Shown here: positions 24,173-35,204 of the stretch, piece after piece
How the letters are laid out: every line of letters starts with the position of its first letter
Numbering within the stretch: position 1 is the stretch's first letter
NCBI GenBank assembly: GCA_937891765.1
Contig: CALAGQ010000046.1
Coordinates: 26,383 to 90,382 of the forward strand
Source: an uncultured Nitrospina sp.
GTDB taxonomy: Bacteria; Nitrospinota; Nitrospinia; Nitrospinales; VA-1
Direction of reading: 5' to 3'
DNA: 64,000 nt
Notes under the pieces: model-generated
Seen by the model: only the letters and a program-made list of their open reading frames with translations
What the model was told of the DNA's origin: nothing
The model's database searches: none
Program-made: the position numbers and the translations under genes

Positions 24173-25205
24173 TACTCGGATACTATCCGAGCTTTATGGG
24201 CAAAAAGGTATTTCCTTAATGGGGGTTACTAAAGCTGTGCTAGGCGAACCTTCTATTGCCGAGGCAATGATTCAAGGTGGAGTCAAATTTATCGCCGACT
24301 CGCGCATTGAAAACATTCAAAAAATGAAAAATGCAGGGATATCCGCCCCGTTTGTTCTCCTGCGCACTCCTTTAAGTCAGGCAGAATCCATTGTTGAAAA
24401 TGTAGATATTAGTTTAAACACTGAGATCGAGACTCTAAAAAAGCTTTCCCACTACGCAAAAGCACATAACAAAATTCACCAGGTAATTATCATGGTTGAG
24501 TTGGGTGATCTGCGTGAAGGAATACTTCTTTGTGACCTATCTCAATTTATAAGACAAACTCGTTCTCTATCCCATATAAAGATCATTGGCATTGGCTGCA
24601 ATTTGGCCTGTTATGGCGGAATTAAGCCTGATGATAAAAATATGCGGGAGCTATCCGAACTGGTTAATTTATTAGAAAAAGAATTTCAGATTGAGTTGGA
24701 AATAATTTCGGGTGGAAATTCAGCGAACTATGAGTGGTATAAATCTGCTCAAGATGTTGGTAGGATTAACAATCTCCGCCTTGGGGAATCAATTCTCTTA
24801 GGCTGCGAAACCGTGAACCGAGAAGCAATTCCAGGTTTACACACACGCGCATTCCAACTCTTTGCCGAAGTTATTGAGTCTAAGGAAAAGCCGTCTCTTC
24901 CATCTGGAGAAAGCGGCCAGGATGCTTTTGGGAATATCCCTGACTTTCAGGATAGAGGAATTCATCAGAGAGTGATTATTGCTTTGGGAAGACAAGACAT
25001 TCAGGCATCCAGCTTAAAACTTCGTGGCAAACTGGAAATACTGGGATCCAGTAGCGACCATATTATTCTCGACAGCAAGAATCAGGATTTGCAGGTTGGC
25101 GATGAAGTAAAGTTTGATCTGGATTATGCGGGTCTTCTCGCAGCCATGACCTCTCCATTTATTAAAAAGAAATTCACAAATTGTAAAGGCTACGCAACAG
25201 CCTAG
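24120..25205 (+). CDS. Alanine/ornithine racemase-family PLP enzyme
   Basis: 361 residues, fold type III. The PLP Lys is Lys38 in ISLMGVTKAVLGEP; the substrate and PLP barrel motifs include IADSRIENIQ, VELGDLREGI and SGGNSANYEW; the C-terminal beta domain ends near residue 350. It resembles ornithine racemase and YhfX-like proteins more than peptidoglycan alanine racemase. It overlaps the DUF1611 gene by 53 bases (start ATG 24120 after GGAAGGAATAA), so the two are translationally linked. The gene is clearly more AT-rich than the housekeeping genes around it, suggesting acquisition by transfer. Confidence 0.83.
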   Translation: MQSFMPRIEIALSQIQDNTRILSELYGQKGISLMGVTKAVLGEPSIAEAMIQGGVKFIADSRIENIQKMKNAGISAPFVLLRTPLSQAESIVENVDISLNTEIETLKKLSHYAKAHNKIHQVIIMVELGDLREGILLCDLSQFIRQTRSLSHIKIIGIGCNLACYGGIKPDDKNMRELSELVNLLEKEFQIELEIISGGNSANYEWYKSAQDVGRINNLRLGESILLGCETVNREAIPGLHTRAFQLFAEVIESKEKPSLPSGESGQDAFGNIPDFQDRGIHQRVIIALGRQDIQASSLKLRGKLEILGSSSDHIILDSKNQDLQVGDEVKFDLDYAGLLAAMTSPFIKKKFTNCKGYATA

Positions 25206-25242
25206 CCCGTCAACAACAATATCATCAAGGAACAATATTAAA

Positions 25243-25377
25243 GTGGACCCAAAAGAAGAAATTGAAATAAGTGATCTCGGTAAAAACATTGACCGTCCGG
25301 TCAATAAAATAATTGAAAACCCCTTCTATTTTAATGAGATACAAGAAAATCAGAAGACGCTGGGCAAAATCGTCTAG
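25243..25377 (+). CDS. Possible 44-residue acidic protein
   Basis: GTG 25243 follows AAGGA by about ten bases. The frame encodes MDPKEEIEISDLGKNIDRPV..., ending QKTLGKIV and TAG. No family is recognised. It lies between the racemase and rpsU in the AT-rich stretch and may be cotranscribed with the racemase. Too short for statistics to confirm coding. Confidence 0.4.
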   Translation: MDPKEEIEISDLGKNIDRPVNKIIENPFYFNEIQENQKTLGKIV

Positions 25378-25428
25378 AATGCAGATAGAATCTGAAAAAC
25401 CCTAAACTTCCAATCTTGAGGTCATGTC

Positions 25429-25629
25429 TTGCAAGTAATCGTTTATCAAAATCAGGTCGAGAAAGCGCTGAAAGGTTTAAAACGTCAACTCAGCAAAGAA
25501 GGTTTGTTCAAAGAGCTTAAAAAGCGGCGGTTTTATATGAAGCCCTCCGTTAAGAAAAAACTGAAGATTAAAGAGGCCAAAAAAAAGCGCAAAGCCGCCA
25601 AGCGTCGATCAAAATCTTTATGGGATTAA
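25429..25629 (+). CDS. rpsU: 30S ribosomal protein S21
   Basis: 66 residues, typical length. The N-terminal QVIVYQNQVEKALKGLKRQL matches S21, followed by RRFYMKPSVKKK and a lysine/arginine tail. S21 binds the 30S platform near the 3' end of 16S rRNA and aids initiation. The start is TTG 25429, placed by homology and by GAGGTC upstream; an ATG four bases earlier is in another frame. It stands alone here rather than with dnaG/rpoD as in enterobacteria. Confidence 0.93.
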   Translation: MQVIVYQNQVEKALKGLKRQLSKEGLFKELKKRRFYMKPSVKKKLKIKEAKKKRKAAKRRSKSLWD

Positions 25630-25768
25630 TAACCGAATGACCAGAAAATGGACGCATCACCTTCCGCTAATTCAGCAGATAGAAGATGATACAGACCCAT
25701 TAATCTAAAAAAGCAAGGGATGCATTCATCTCCCATTTCTTAATCTTTATAGAAAGGCATTAAAAATA

Positions 25769-25948
25769 ATGAAAGAGACTTTACAAGAATTAATGGACAA
25801 TTTTACAAAATTAGCGGAAGAGGCTGATGCTCGCAAAAAACTCGCATCCAAAAAAAATGACAATTACAAATTAGAATTTGCAGATGGAGAAAAACATGCA
25901 AATGAGGAAGCCGCAAAAAAAATAAAAGCGGCCCTGGCTAAAGTATAA
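25769..25948 (+). CDS. 59-residue charged helical protein
   Basis: ATG 25769 to TAA 25946-25948 encodes MKETLQELMDNFTKLAEEAD followed by Lys/Ala/Glu-rich sequence ending KKIKAALAKV. It is predicted to be almost all helix and highly charged. An AAAGG lies 14 bases upstream, somewhat far. No family recognised. It sits after rpsU in the AT-rich segment and is followed by two tandem intergenic repeats. Confidence 0.55.
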   Translation: MKETLQELMDNFTKLAEEADARKKLASKKNDNYKLEFADGEKHANEEAAKKIKAALAKV

Positions 25949-25950
25949 AA

Positions 25951-26058
25951 CTCCTCCCGCTAGCCGTCGGGCAATGCCCGGCAGCAATCAGCAATGACTC
26001 ATTGAGCCGAGAAAGCCCGCAATATAAAGACATTGCCAGTTTTGGCCCCACGCCGAGC
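25951..26058 (+). repeat. Modular intergenic repeat, copy 7
   Basis: Starts with palindrome CGGGCAATGCCCG, core GCAATCAGCAATGAC, TTGAGCCGAGAAAG, ACATTGCC, and ends TTGGCCCCACGCCGAG. It is directly followed in tandem by copy 8. Confidence 0.7.
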
Positions 26059-26158
26059 GCCCTCTCGCGAGGGAAGCAAATAGCAAAGGCTTAATTGCGA
26101 CGAGACAACCTTTTGCTAGACAGTAAAAGTCATTGCTCATTGGCCCCACGCCTAGTGG
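26059..26158 (+). repeat. Modular intergenic repeat, copy 8 (best preserved)
   Basis: GCCCTCTCGCGAGGG palindrome, GCAAATAGCAAAGGCTT, GACGAGACAACCTTTTGC, TAGACAGTAAAAGTCATTGC, TTGGCCCCACGCCTAGTGG (26140-26158). The final 19 bases are the exact reverse complement of 26632-26650, so the arsC-like gene lies between inverted copies. Confidence 0.88.
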
Positions 26159-26198
26159 CGCTGGCCTCCTTCGTCAGAGGGTGGTATTCTGGAGGGGT

Positions 26199-26631
26199 AT
26201 GGCAGAGAAACTAAAACTTCTATTTTTGTGTACCGGCAACTCGTGCCGCAGTCAGATGGCCGAAGGCTGGGCCCGGCACTTGAAGGGTGACTCCATCCAG
26301 GCGTTTTCAGCCGGACTCCGAAGCGCATGGGCTCAATCCTAATGCAGTTCGAGTCATGCAGGAAGCCGGAGTGGACATCACCGGTCAGAAGTCGCAGAAA
26401 GTGGAAGAAGTGGAAACCCTTCCCTTCGATTTTGTGATCACCGTATGCGGTCACGCCGATGAGAACTGTCCGGTTTTCACTTGCGCCACCACAGTCGTGC
26501 ATTTTGGATTTGACGACCCGCCGAAACTTGCACAAAACGCAAAAACAGAAGAGGAAGCACTGATTCATTACCGCAGAGTACGCGACGAGATATGCACCTT
26601 CGTCGAAACCCTGCCCGAAGTTTTATGGTAA
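26199..26631 (+). pseudogene. ArsC-like arsenate reductase / low-MW phosphatase, frameshifted
   Basis: ATG 26199 after GGAGGGGT. The first frame encodes [20 protein letters not shown], the phosphatase-type P-loop with the catalytic Cys, to FSAGLR. The frame then breaks near 26319-26327; a second frame continues [35 protein letters not shown] (the redox Cys pair of thioredoxin-coupled ArsC) and a normal C-terminus to TAA 26629-26631. Removing one A at 26321-26322 restores GLRAHGLNP. All three catalytic Cys remain. The gene is bounded by inverted copies of the intergenic repeat. Loss of function is likely unless the break is a sequencing error. Confidence 0.82.
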
Positions 26632-26743
26632 CCACTAGGCGTGGGGCCAACTTGCAATAGCTCTATCTGGCTAGCAAAGAGTTCTCTCGGCTTAAAAAGT
26701 TATTGCCATTTGCCCCTGCGGCAAGCAGCCAGCGTGATACTGG
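26632..26743 (-). repeat. Modular intergenic repeat, copy 9 (inverted, both ends present)
   Basis: CCACTAGGCGTGGGGCCAA (26632-26650), TTGCAATAGCTC, GGCTAGCAAAGAGTTCTC, TCGGCTTAAAAAGTTATTGC, TTTGCCCCTGCGGCAAG, then CCAGCGTGATACTGG (26729-26743). It begins at the base after the arsC-like stop codon. Confidence 0.85.
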
Positions 26744-26753
26744 ACCCAATAAT

Positions 26754-26779
26754 GTCATCCTGAGACTCTCGAAGGATCT
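26754..26779. repeat. GTCATCC..GAAGGATC interspersed repeat
   Basis: gtcatcctgag...cgaaggatc; same family as 2814-2838. Followed at 26809-26825 by ACCGGGCGTGGCCCGGT, which matches the left palindrome of repeat copy 2. Confidence 0.5.
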
Positions 26780-26834
26780 CGGCTTGATGAGTCTTTGCCC
26801 ATTACTACCGGGCGTGGCCCGGTTGGAGAATCTT

Positions 26835-28016
26835 ATGAAATGGTTCACCTTGAAAATTATTTTTCTCCTGACTCTCGCCCTGTTTGTGAACTATTCCCTC
26901 AGCGAAGGCACGGAACGTAAAACAACGGGCATCAGGAAGATCATGGCCCCGTTTCCCCAAAGCACCACCACGCGCATTGCCATCGTTGGTGATACCGGGG
27001 TCGGTGAACGGGCTTACGCACCGGGATTTTCCGCCGTGCAAAAAGCCATGCGCGATACCCTGCCCGATGCGTTACTGCATCTTGGCGATTTCGTTTACCA
27101 GCCTGAACCGTTTCCCGACTCCTGCCCGGACCGATACATAGAGGAAATCAAAAAAACGTTGGTGGCTCCTTATCCTCTACGACTATTTGTTGCGGGCGAT
27201 AACGATCTGCCTGCTCATAAGAACAAACCCAAGGCTTCGGGTTGCTGGGACAAAATCGATCCGCTCGATTCCGGTTTTGACATATCTGCTGAGAGCAGTC
27301 CAAAAGCTGCACGGGCTTTTGAAGGCACCCGGGTGGTCGGCAATGCATTGATCGGGATCATCCATAATTATCCATGGCAGGACCCTACTAAATGGCTGAA
27401 GCCACGCATTGATGACGCTAGAAAAAAAGGCCTTTGGGTCATTCTTGCTGTCCACGAACCAGCACTGACTACCTCCTGGTATCTGGACAAACGCAATACG
27501 GTTCTCAAACAATTAAACGCCTTAAAACCCGATCTGGTGTTCGCTGGCAACCAGCACTCCTACGAGCGGTTTCATCCCATAGGCCAGGCCGAAGAAGACG
27601 CGTTGAAGATCACCAAATCAGAATCCGGTAAATATCAAAGCAGTGACGGAGTGATGCACATTGTTTCAGGCGGTGGCGGAGCCACCTTCAAACCTTTTGC
27701 CGACATGCAGAATAACGAGGAACACACCGCGCCGAAAGAAGTGTTTGACGCGCTGGCAAAAAGGGCGCTGATGCATCATTTTATCACTCTGGATATTTCG
27801 AAGGATCTTTTGCAAGGAACGGTCTGGCGAGTATGCGTGACGGATGATCCCGACGACCAACAATACCCGCGTTGGCGAGCACGAAAAAAATTCTGGGACA
27901 ACATCACTCTGGAATGCGACGGCAAGCCGGAAGGAACAACTATTTATGAGGAATTTGAAATTAAAGGCAAGACCCGCAAACCCTATTCGGTAATCCCCGA
28001 ACCTCCGCCTCTATAA
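26835..28016 (+). CDS. Secreted calcineurin-like metallophosphoesterase
   Basis: 393 residues with a signal peptide (WFTLKIIFLLTLALFVNY). Metallophosphatase blocks appear in order: AIVGDTGVGE (about 50), LLHLGDFVY, VAGDNDLP, AVHEPALTTSW and AGNQHSYERF. The third block is GDND where the family usually has GN[HD][DE]; the His is replaced. The layout resembles the PhoD/purple-acid-phosphatase-like exported enzymes. I start at ATG 26835 because GGAG lies six bases before it and the signal peptide begins there; the frame is open back to 26703 through repeat DNA. Substrate unknown. No Pho-box repeat is visible upstream. Confidence 0.85.
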   Translation: MKWFTLKIIFLLTLALFVNYSLSEGTERKTTGIRKIMAPFPQSTTTRIAIVGDTGVGERAYAPGFSAVQKAMRDTLPDALLHLGDFVYQPEPFPDSCPDRYIEEIKKTLVAPYPLRLFVAGDNDLPAHKNKPKASGCWDKIDPLDSGFDISAESSPKAARAFEGTRVVGNALIGIIHNYPWQDPTKWLKPRIDDARKKGLWVILAVHEPALTTSWYLDKRNTVLKQLNALKPDLVFAGNQHSYERFHPIGQAEEDALKITKSESGKYQSSDGVMHIVSGGGGATFKPFADMQNNEEHTAPKEVFDALAKRALMHHFITLDISKDLLQGTVWRVCVTDDPDDQQYPRWRARKKFWDNITLECDGKPEGTTIYEEFEIKGKTRKPYSVIPEPPPL

Positions 28017-28018
28017 CG

Positions 28019-28969
28019 CTATCCCGCTTTGAGGATCTCGTCTATTTCATCGCAGGTTTTCTTCACATCCTGCGCCGAGATATCCAACATTGCTTTTTCT
28101 TCATCGGTCAGTTTCAACTCGATGACCTTCTCGATCCCGTGGATGCCCATCATGACGGGAACGCCGAAGAAAATTCCACTCCAGTCATATTCCCCTTCCA
28201 GATAAGCGGTACAAGGGAGGATGCGACGTTTGTCATGCAAAATCGCTTCAATCATTTTCACGACCGAAGCACCGGGAGCATAAAAAGCACTGCCCGTTTT
28301 AAGCAACGAGACGATTTCTGCTCCGCCTTTTCGTGTCCGTTCAACGACCCGGTCAATCTGCTCCTGAGTCATCAATTCGGTGATAGAAATACCCGACACG
28401 GTGGTGTAGCGCGGTAGTGGAACCATAGAGTCACCATGCCCACCAAGAACCATTGCGTCCACATCTACCGATGAACACCCCAATTCCAGCGCAACAAATG
28501 TCCGCAGACGAGCTGAGTCGAGTATGCCCGCCATGCCGATGATTTTGTTCTTGGGCAGGTTGCCGGTTTTTTTAGCCATGTACACCATAGCATCCAGGGG
28601 ATTCGACACCACAATGACAATCGGGTCGCGGGAATGCTCCATGATATTCTCGGTCACCGATTGCACAATTTTCGCATTGGTGGCGAGAAGGTCTTCACGG
28701 CTCATGCCCGGTTTGCGCGGGAGCCCTGCTGTGATCACCACGATATCGGAATTGGCGGTATCTTTGTAATCATTGGTTCCTGTCACCAGGCTATCGAAAA
28801 CCTGCAGACAACTTGACTCCTGCAAATCCAGCGCTTTACCTTGCGGCACGCCTTCGACTATATCGATGATCACCACATCGCCAAGGTTTTTGTAAGCTGT
28901 CAACTGAGCAACAGTGGCCCCAACCTGACCTGCCCCAACTACCGTGATTTTTTTTCTTGCGCTTGACAT
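28019..28969 (-). CDS. mdh: Malate dehydrogenase (LDH-like type)
   Basis: 316 residues. NAD-binding [14 protein letters not shown], the substrate Arg cluster ([31 protein letters not shown]) and the catalytic His in [12 protein letters not shown] identify the LDH-like bacterial malate dehydrogenase. The Arg of RKPGMSR favours malate over lactate. Start ATG 28969 follows AGAGGAATTGCT; the frame is open to 28993. It oxidises malate to oxaloacetate, or runs in reverse in a reductive cycle. It is downstream of icd on the same strand, with a repeat copy between them. Confidence 0.95.
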   Translation of the reverse strand: MSSARKKITVVGAGQVGATVAQLTAYKNLGDVVIIDIVEGVPQGKALDLQESSCLQVFDSLVTGTNDYKDTANSDIVVITAGLPRKPGMSREDLLATNAKIVQSVTENIMEHSRDPIVIVVSNPLDAMVYMAKKTGNLPKNKIIGMAGILDSARLRTFVALELGCSSVDVDAMVLGGHGDSMVPLPRYTTVSGISITELMTQEQIDRVVERTRKGGAEIVSLLKTGSAFYAPGASVVKMIEAILHDKRRILPCTAYLEGEYDWSGIFFGVPVMMGIHGIEKVIELKLTDEEKAMLDISAQDVKKTCDEIDEILKAG

Positions 28970-29015
28970 AGCAATTCCTCTACGTGAAAGCAAACCTGAA
29001 CCAGGTCTGATATGA

Positions 29016-29092
29016 GCCGCCGGGCCACGCCCGGAGGATATTTAGCAATGCTTACTGAGACAAATCTAGCGAGCTATTACTCGTTGCCAGCT
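29016..29092 (+). repeat. Modular intergenic repeat, copy 10 (degenerate)
   Basis: GCCGCCGGGCCACGCCCGG palindrome, then TTTAGCAATGC, CTGAGACAAATCTAGC, GAGCTATTAC. Lies between icd and mdh on their shared strand. Confidence 0.55.
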
Positions 29093-29099
29093 CTCCGCA

Positions 29100-31656
<2,557 letters not shown>

Positions 31657-34347
31657 ATGGACAATTCTGAAAAACACTACCGACTGGCTATTGATTTCAG
31701 CCAGGTGCAGGATATTCCCGCCGACCCCAGGCAGAGACTGCCCTATTTTCAGGCCTTTAAACAATTATTGAAGGATGAGAAGGAAAAAATCAAAAGCTGG
31801 CATCGCTCGGGATCGGGCGGACGCGAAATCATTCAGGCTCATACCAGTCTGGTCGATGAGGTCATCCGGCATGTCCTTCTTTCAATGACACAGCTTGAGG
31901 TTTATGCCGAAGCCCACGTTCTGGAGGGATTTTCCCTCATCGCGGTGGGAGGCTATGGCCGGGGAGAGCTCAATCCGCTTTCAGATATTGATTTATTGTT
32001 TCTTCTTTCCGAAAAAACCCGGCCTCTTACAGAAACTTTTATTAAGGATGCGCTGTCGGTGATTTGGGGGTTCGACATGGAAATTGGTCACAGCTCCCGC
32101 ACCATTAAAGACTGCGTGAAGCTTGCCAAAGACGATTTGACCATCAAAACCTCCATGATCGAAACCCGATTCCTCATTGGCAACCGAGCCACTTATGACA
32201 AGTTTTACAACTCCATCCATAAAAATGTTTTGCAGAAACATGTAAAACAGTTTTTGAATTCCAAATTAAAAGAAAAATACACCCGCTACGGTCAGGATGA
32301 CGGCGTGGTGTGTCACCCGGAACCGGATATTAAAAACGGGCCAGGAGGATTGCGCGACTACCATAATGCCCTGTGGGCCACCGCCGTGCGTTATGGGTGC
32401 CACTCGTTGCGGGAAATAAACGAAACCCATGCGCTTTCTCTGGAAGAAATTGAATCCCTCTACCATTCCGTCGATTTTTCACTGCGCGTCCGTAATGAAC
32501 TGCATTACCTGACCGAGAGAAAAACCGATATCCTGACTTTCGACGTTCAGAAACAACTGGCCGCTAATCTTGGATACCAATTGTCCACCGACGGCCAACC
32601 GGTTGAAGAGTTCATGCGCGACTATTATCTGCACGCCACCAATATCTATACTTTTTCGCAAAACCTTTTCGAGCATTGCCGACAACTCAAAAGGTCGCTC
32701 AAAAATGTAATCTCTTCATTAATTAAAAAATCGCTGGGCCATGGATTCCATATCTCAGATTCCGCCCTGATTTATGACGGTGACGCGAAAGAAGATTTCA
32801 AAAAAGATAAATCCCTTTTGTTGCTGGCGTTGGAACTTTGCAAAACGCAAAAGGTCGCACCGGACTACAAACTGCAACGGCAAATGCGATTGAGCAAAAA
32901 CCTCATTCACGCGCAGTTCATGAAGGGCAAGGAGGCTCGGGATTTCCTGTTCTCCATTCTCAACGACAACGGCGCGGAGAAAATCCTACGGTTGATGCAT
33001 GAAACGCGCATTCTGGAACAGATTCTACCGGAATTCGGACTGGCACACTGCAAGGTGAACCATGATTTCTATCATCATTACACCGCCGATGAACATTCCC
33101 TGCGCATCATCCGCTTTCTCGATGAACTGACTACTACCGGCATCACCAATCCCACTGACTTGTCCATCCTGTATCGGGATTACCTGCGTAAAGGGATTCT
33201 TAAATTATCAGCCCTTCTGCAATCGGTGGGGCAAATGCCCGATGGCGAACAGAGCAAATTTTTAAAATCTGTAACAGAAAGACTGAACCTGGAAGAGGCA
33301 GATGCGCAAACCCTGCGTTTTCTTCTTGCAAACCCTTACACCATGATTGAAACGGCCTTGCATCAGGATATCCACCAGCCTGCGGTGATCCGCAAATTCG
33401 CCGAAACCGTAGTGAACCCGGAAAGGCTGAAGGGACTCTACCTCCTCAGTTATGCCGAGTTGCGGGCGGTGGCACCGGGAACTCTGACCGCCTGGAAAAA
33501 AATATTACTCTCGGAGTTATATGAAAGAGCCTTGAAATACCTGCAAAATCCGGTATCACTGGAACAACAACCCCGTGCCACCCGGGTGGGGGTTTTCAAA
33601 GCCCTGCATCGCGAACTACCGGTAAACGATATCGAAAATCATCTTCGCCAGATGCCGGAAGATTACCTGATGACCGCATCCTCCGAAGAAGTGGCGCTTC
33701 ATATCCGCCTCATCCGTTCTTTTAAGGATAAGTTGTTTATCCTGCACCACCAGTTCCATGAAGCAGGCAACTACCACAACCTGACACTTTGTTGCCCCAC
33801 CGGCAGTGAATCCTTTAAAAAACTGGTGGGAACCATCACCGCCAAAAGCCTGAACATTCTCGGCGCGCATATCTACCTCAAACAGGATGGCATCGTGATT
33901 GTCACCATACAGGTTGAAGCAGGTACCAAGGCCGGAGCCGAAGACTTCGAAGTATGGAAAGATATTAAAAACACCCTGAGCCAGTTGTTTGCCGGGGAAA
34001 CCAGTTTGCAGAAAATGTTGAAGTCTCGAATCCGTTACGCCGGCGAGCAGAAAAAGATGGCGATGATCCCGAGAGTGTTTGTTGAAAAAACGGCGGGCAG
34101 TCCGTTCACAGTCATCCGGGTAGAAGCCCGGGACCATATTGGTATGCTCTACAAAGTGGCCACCGTCTTTACCGATTTTGGCATTCGCATTCACCGGGCC
34201 AAGATTTCCACCCAGGGCGATCGGGCGATTGACGTTTTCTACGTGTCCTTGAAAAATCCAAATTTCGACCTCAACAAAGTGATCCGCCGATTTAAGGAAC
34301 ACATGATCCAGACCCTGATGATCGAAAAACTGGAAGACATTCAATAG
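31657..34347 (+). CDS. glnD: [Protein-PII] uridylyltransferase / uridylyl-removing enzyme
   Basis: 896 residues. The nucleotidyltransferase domain has GGYGRGELNPLSDIDLLF (about 98-115, Asp110 and Asp112 for metal). It is followed by a PII-UTase helical linker (DIKNGPGGLRDYHNALW) and an HD hydrolase domain (NHDFYHHYTADEHSLRII). Two C-terminal ACT domains lie at about 715-795 and 820-896 (FTVIRVEARDHIGMLYKVAT). GlnD senses glutamine and controls PII modification and therefore nitrogen assimilation. All catalytic motifs are intact. The GTG start of the cytochrome gene shares the last base of its stop. Confidence 0.96.
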   Translation: MDNSEKHYRLAIDFSQVQDIPADPRQRLPYFQAFKQLLKDEKEKIKSWHRSGSGGREIIQAHTSLVDEVIRHVLLSMTQLEVYAEAHVLEGFSLIAVGGYGRGELNPLSDIDLLFLLSEKTRPLTETFIKDALSVIWGFDMEIGHSSRTIKDCVKLAKDDLTIKTSMIETRFLIGNRATYDKFYNSIHKNVLQKHVKQFLNSKLKEKYTRYGQDDGVVCHPEPDIKNGPGGLRDYHNALWATAVRYGCHSLREINETHALSLEEIESLYHSVDFSLRVRNELHYLTERKTDILTFDVQKQLAANLGYQLSTDGQPVEEFMRDYYLHATNIYTFSQNLFEHCRQLKRSLKNVISSLIKKSLGHGFHISDSALIYDGDAKEDFKKDKSLLLLALELCKTQKVAPDYKLQRQMRLSKNLIHAQFMKGKEARDFLFSILNDNGAEKILRLMHETRILEQILPEFGLAHCKVNHDFYHHYTADEHSLRIIRFLDELTTTGITNPTDLSILYRDYLRKGILKLSALLQSVGQMPDGEQSKFLKSVTERLNLEEADAQTLRFLLANPYTMIETALHQDIHQPAVIRKFAETVVNPERLKGLYLLSYAELRAVAPGTLTAWKKILLSELYERALKYLQNPVSLEQQPRATRVGVFKALHRELPVNDIENHLRQMPEDYLMTASSEEVALHIRLIRSFKDKLFILHHQFHEAGNYHNLTLCCPTGSESFKKLVGTITAKSLNILGAHIYLKQDGIVIVTIQVEAGTKAGAEDFEVWKDIKNTLSQLFAGETSLQKMLKSRIRYAGEQKKMAMIPRVFVEKTAGSPFTVIRVEARDHIGMLYKVATVFTDFGIRIHRAKISTQGDRAIDVFYVSLKNPNFDLNKVIRRFKEHMIQTLMIEKLEDIQ

Positions 34348-34736
34348 TGCAAAGGAAAATTTTAAATGTTGCCCTGTTTTGGATGCTTATCAGCGGATTG
34401 GGTTTACCCAACGCATTTGCCGACCCCGCCAATTTAGAAACCGGGCGAGATATTTTCTACAAACATTGCAAAGCCTGCCACGGCGATAAAGGCGATGGAA
34501 AAACTTTCGCCGCGAATGTACTGAACCCACCACCAAAAAATTTCACTGCAGAAAAATCAAAAAAAGAACTGACGGAAGAACGGATGATTGAATCCGTCAC
34601 CAAAGGAAGAAAAGGTACCGCCATGATGCCGTGGAAATCGAACCTCACTCAAAAAGAAATCCGCGCTGTCGTGTATTACATCCGTAAAGAATTGATGCAA
34701 TTGGAACCACAGATGAACACAGATGGACACCGATGA
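34347..34736 (+). CDS. Monoheme class I cytochrome c, periplasmic
   Basis: 129 residues: signal peptide (residues 1-25, ending AFA-D) and one heme site CKACH, with the distal Met in TAMMPWKS, and the conserved C-terminal helix IRAVVYYIRKEL. It is a small electron carrier of the cytochrome c550/c553 type. The start is GTG 34347, overlapping the last base of the glnD stop, which is unusual but is the only start that gives the full signal peptide. The tail LEPQMNTDGHR is probably an extension through eroded sequence. The stop overlaps the next ATG (ATGA). Confidence 0.88.
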   Translation: MQRKILNVALFWMLISGLGLPNAFADPANLETGRDIFYKHCKACHGDKGDGKTFAANVLNPPPKNFTAEKSKKELTEERMIESVTKGRKGTAMMPWKSNLTQKEIRAVVYYIRKELMQLEPQMNTDGHR

Positions 34737-34978
34737 TGACCAATCAAGACAAATTAAAAAATTTTATAACTGAATGCTAATTAGCCTGGATTTCATATAC
34801 CCACTATAAAGAACTTTTTGAAGGCCAAGAAAGTGACTTAAAACTCTTCGAGGAAGTTTCACCCCGATTCTTCATGGATCTAAATAAAATCTTGATTGAT
34901 TACTTTTTTATTAAAATATACCGTCTAACCGACCCTACATTTTCTCAGGGAAAAGAAAACTTAACTATGGAGGGTTAA
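34733..34978 (+). pseudogene. AbiU2-like HEPN protein fragment with internal stop
   Basis: From ATG 34733/34736 the frame reads TNQDKLKNFITEC, then TAA, then without a shift LAWISYTHYKELFEGQESDL, RFFMDLNKILIDYFF, RLTDPTFSQGKENLT and TAA at 34976-34978. The DP-x5-G-x-NLT pattern resembles the N-terminal half of AbiU2-type HEPN proteins, which are associated with abortive infection. One nonsense codon and loss of the C-terminal half show decay. The family assignment is from pattern memory. Confidence 0.5.
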
Positions 34979-34989
34979 TCACCTCAATA

Positions 34990-35075
34990 GTCGTCGCGAG
35001 CGACTGAAAGGAGCGCGGCGATCCAGGTTTCTGGATTGCTTCGTCGCATCAGCTCCTCGCAAAGACGGGCACATT
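34990..35075. repeat. Palindromic interspersed repeat (GGCGATCCAG/CTGGATTGC)
   Basis: GTCGTCGCGAGCGAC, GGAGCGCGGCGATCCAG, gttt, CTGGATTGCTTCGTCGC, GCTCCTCGCAAAGACG: a long imperfect hairpin. Elements with 'ggattgcttcgtcgc..gctcctcgcaa' are widespread between genes in many bacteria. Confidence 0.55.
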
Positions 35076-35204
35076 TAATCCGTGTTATCTGCGGCTAAAA
35101 AGGTTTTCTTTGAAATACAGGCAGAGTTAAACAGAATTTTGCGGTAGTGGGCAAATATTTTTCTCTACCGTGGACCAGTCGTTCCGGCGGGCGACTTTGA
35201 GATC

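Noticed and set aside
25647..25721. 24-codon ORF after rpsU (ATG near 25647)
   Set aside because: Short, no ribosome site and no recognisable sequence.
33616..34344. 242-codon minus-strand ORF opposite the end of glnD
   Set aside because: Antisense shadow of the GlnD ACT domains, with no ribosome site.
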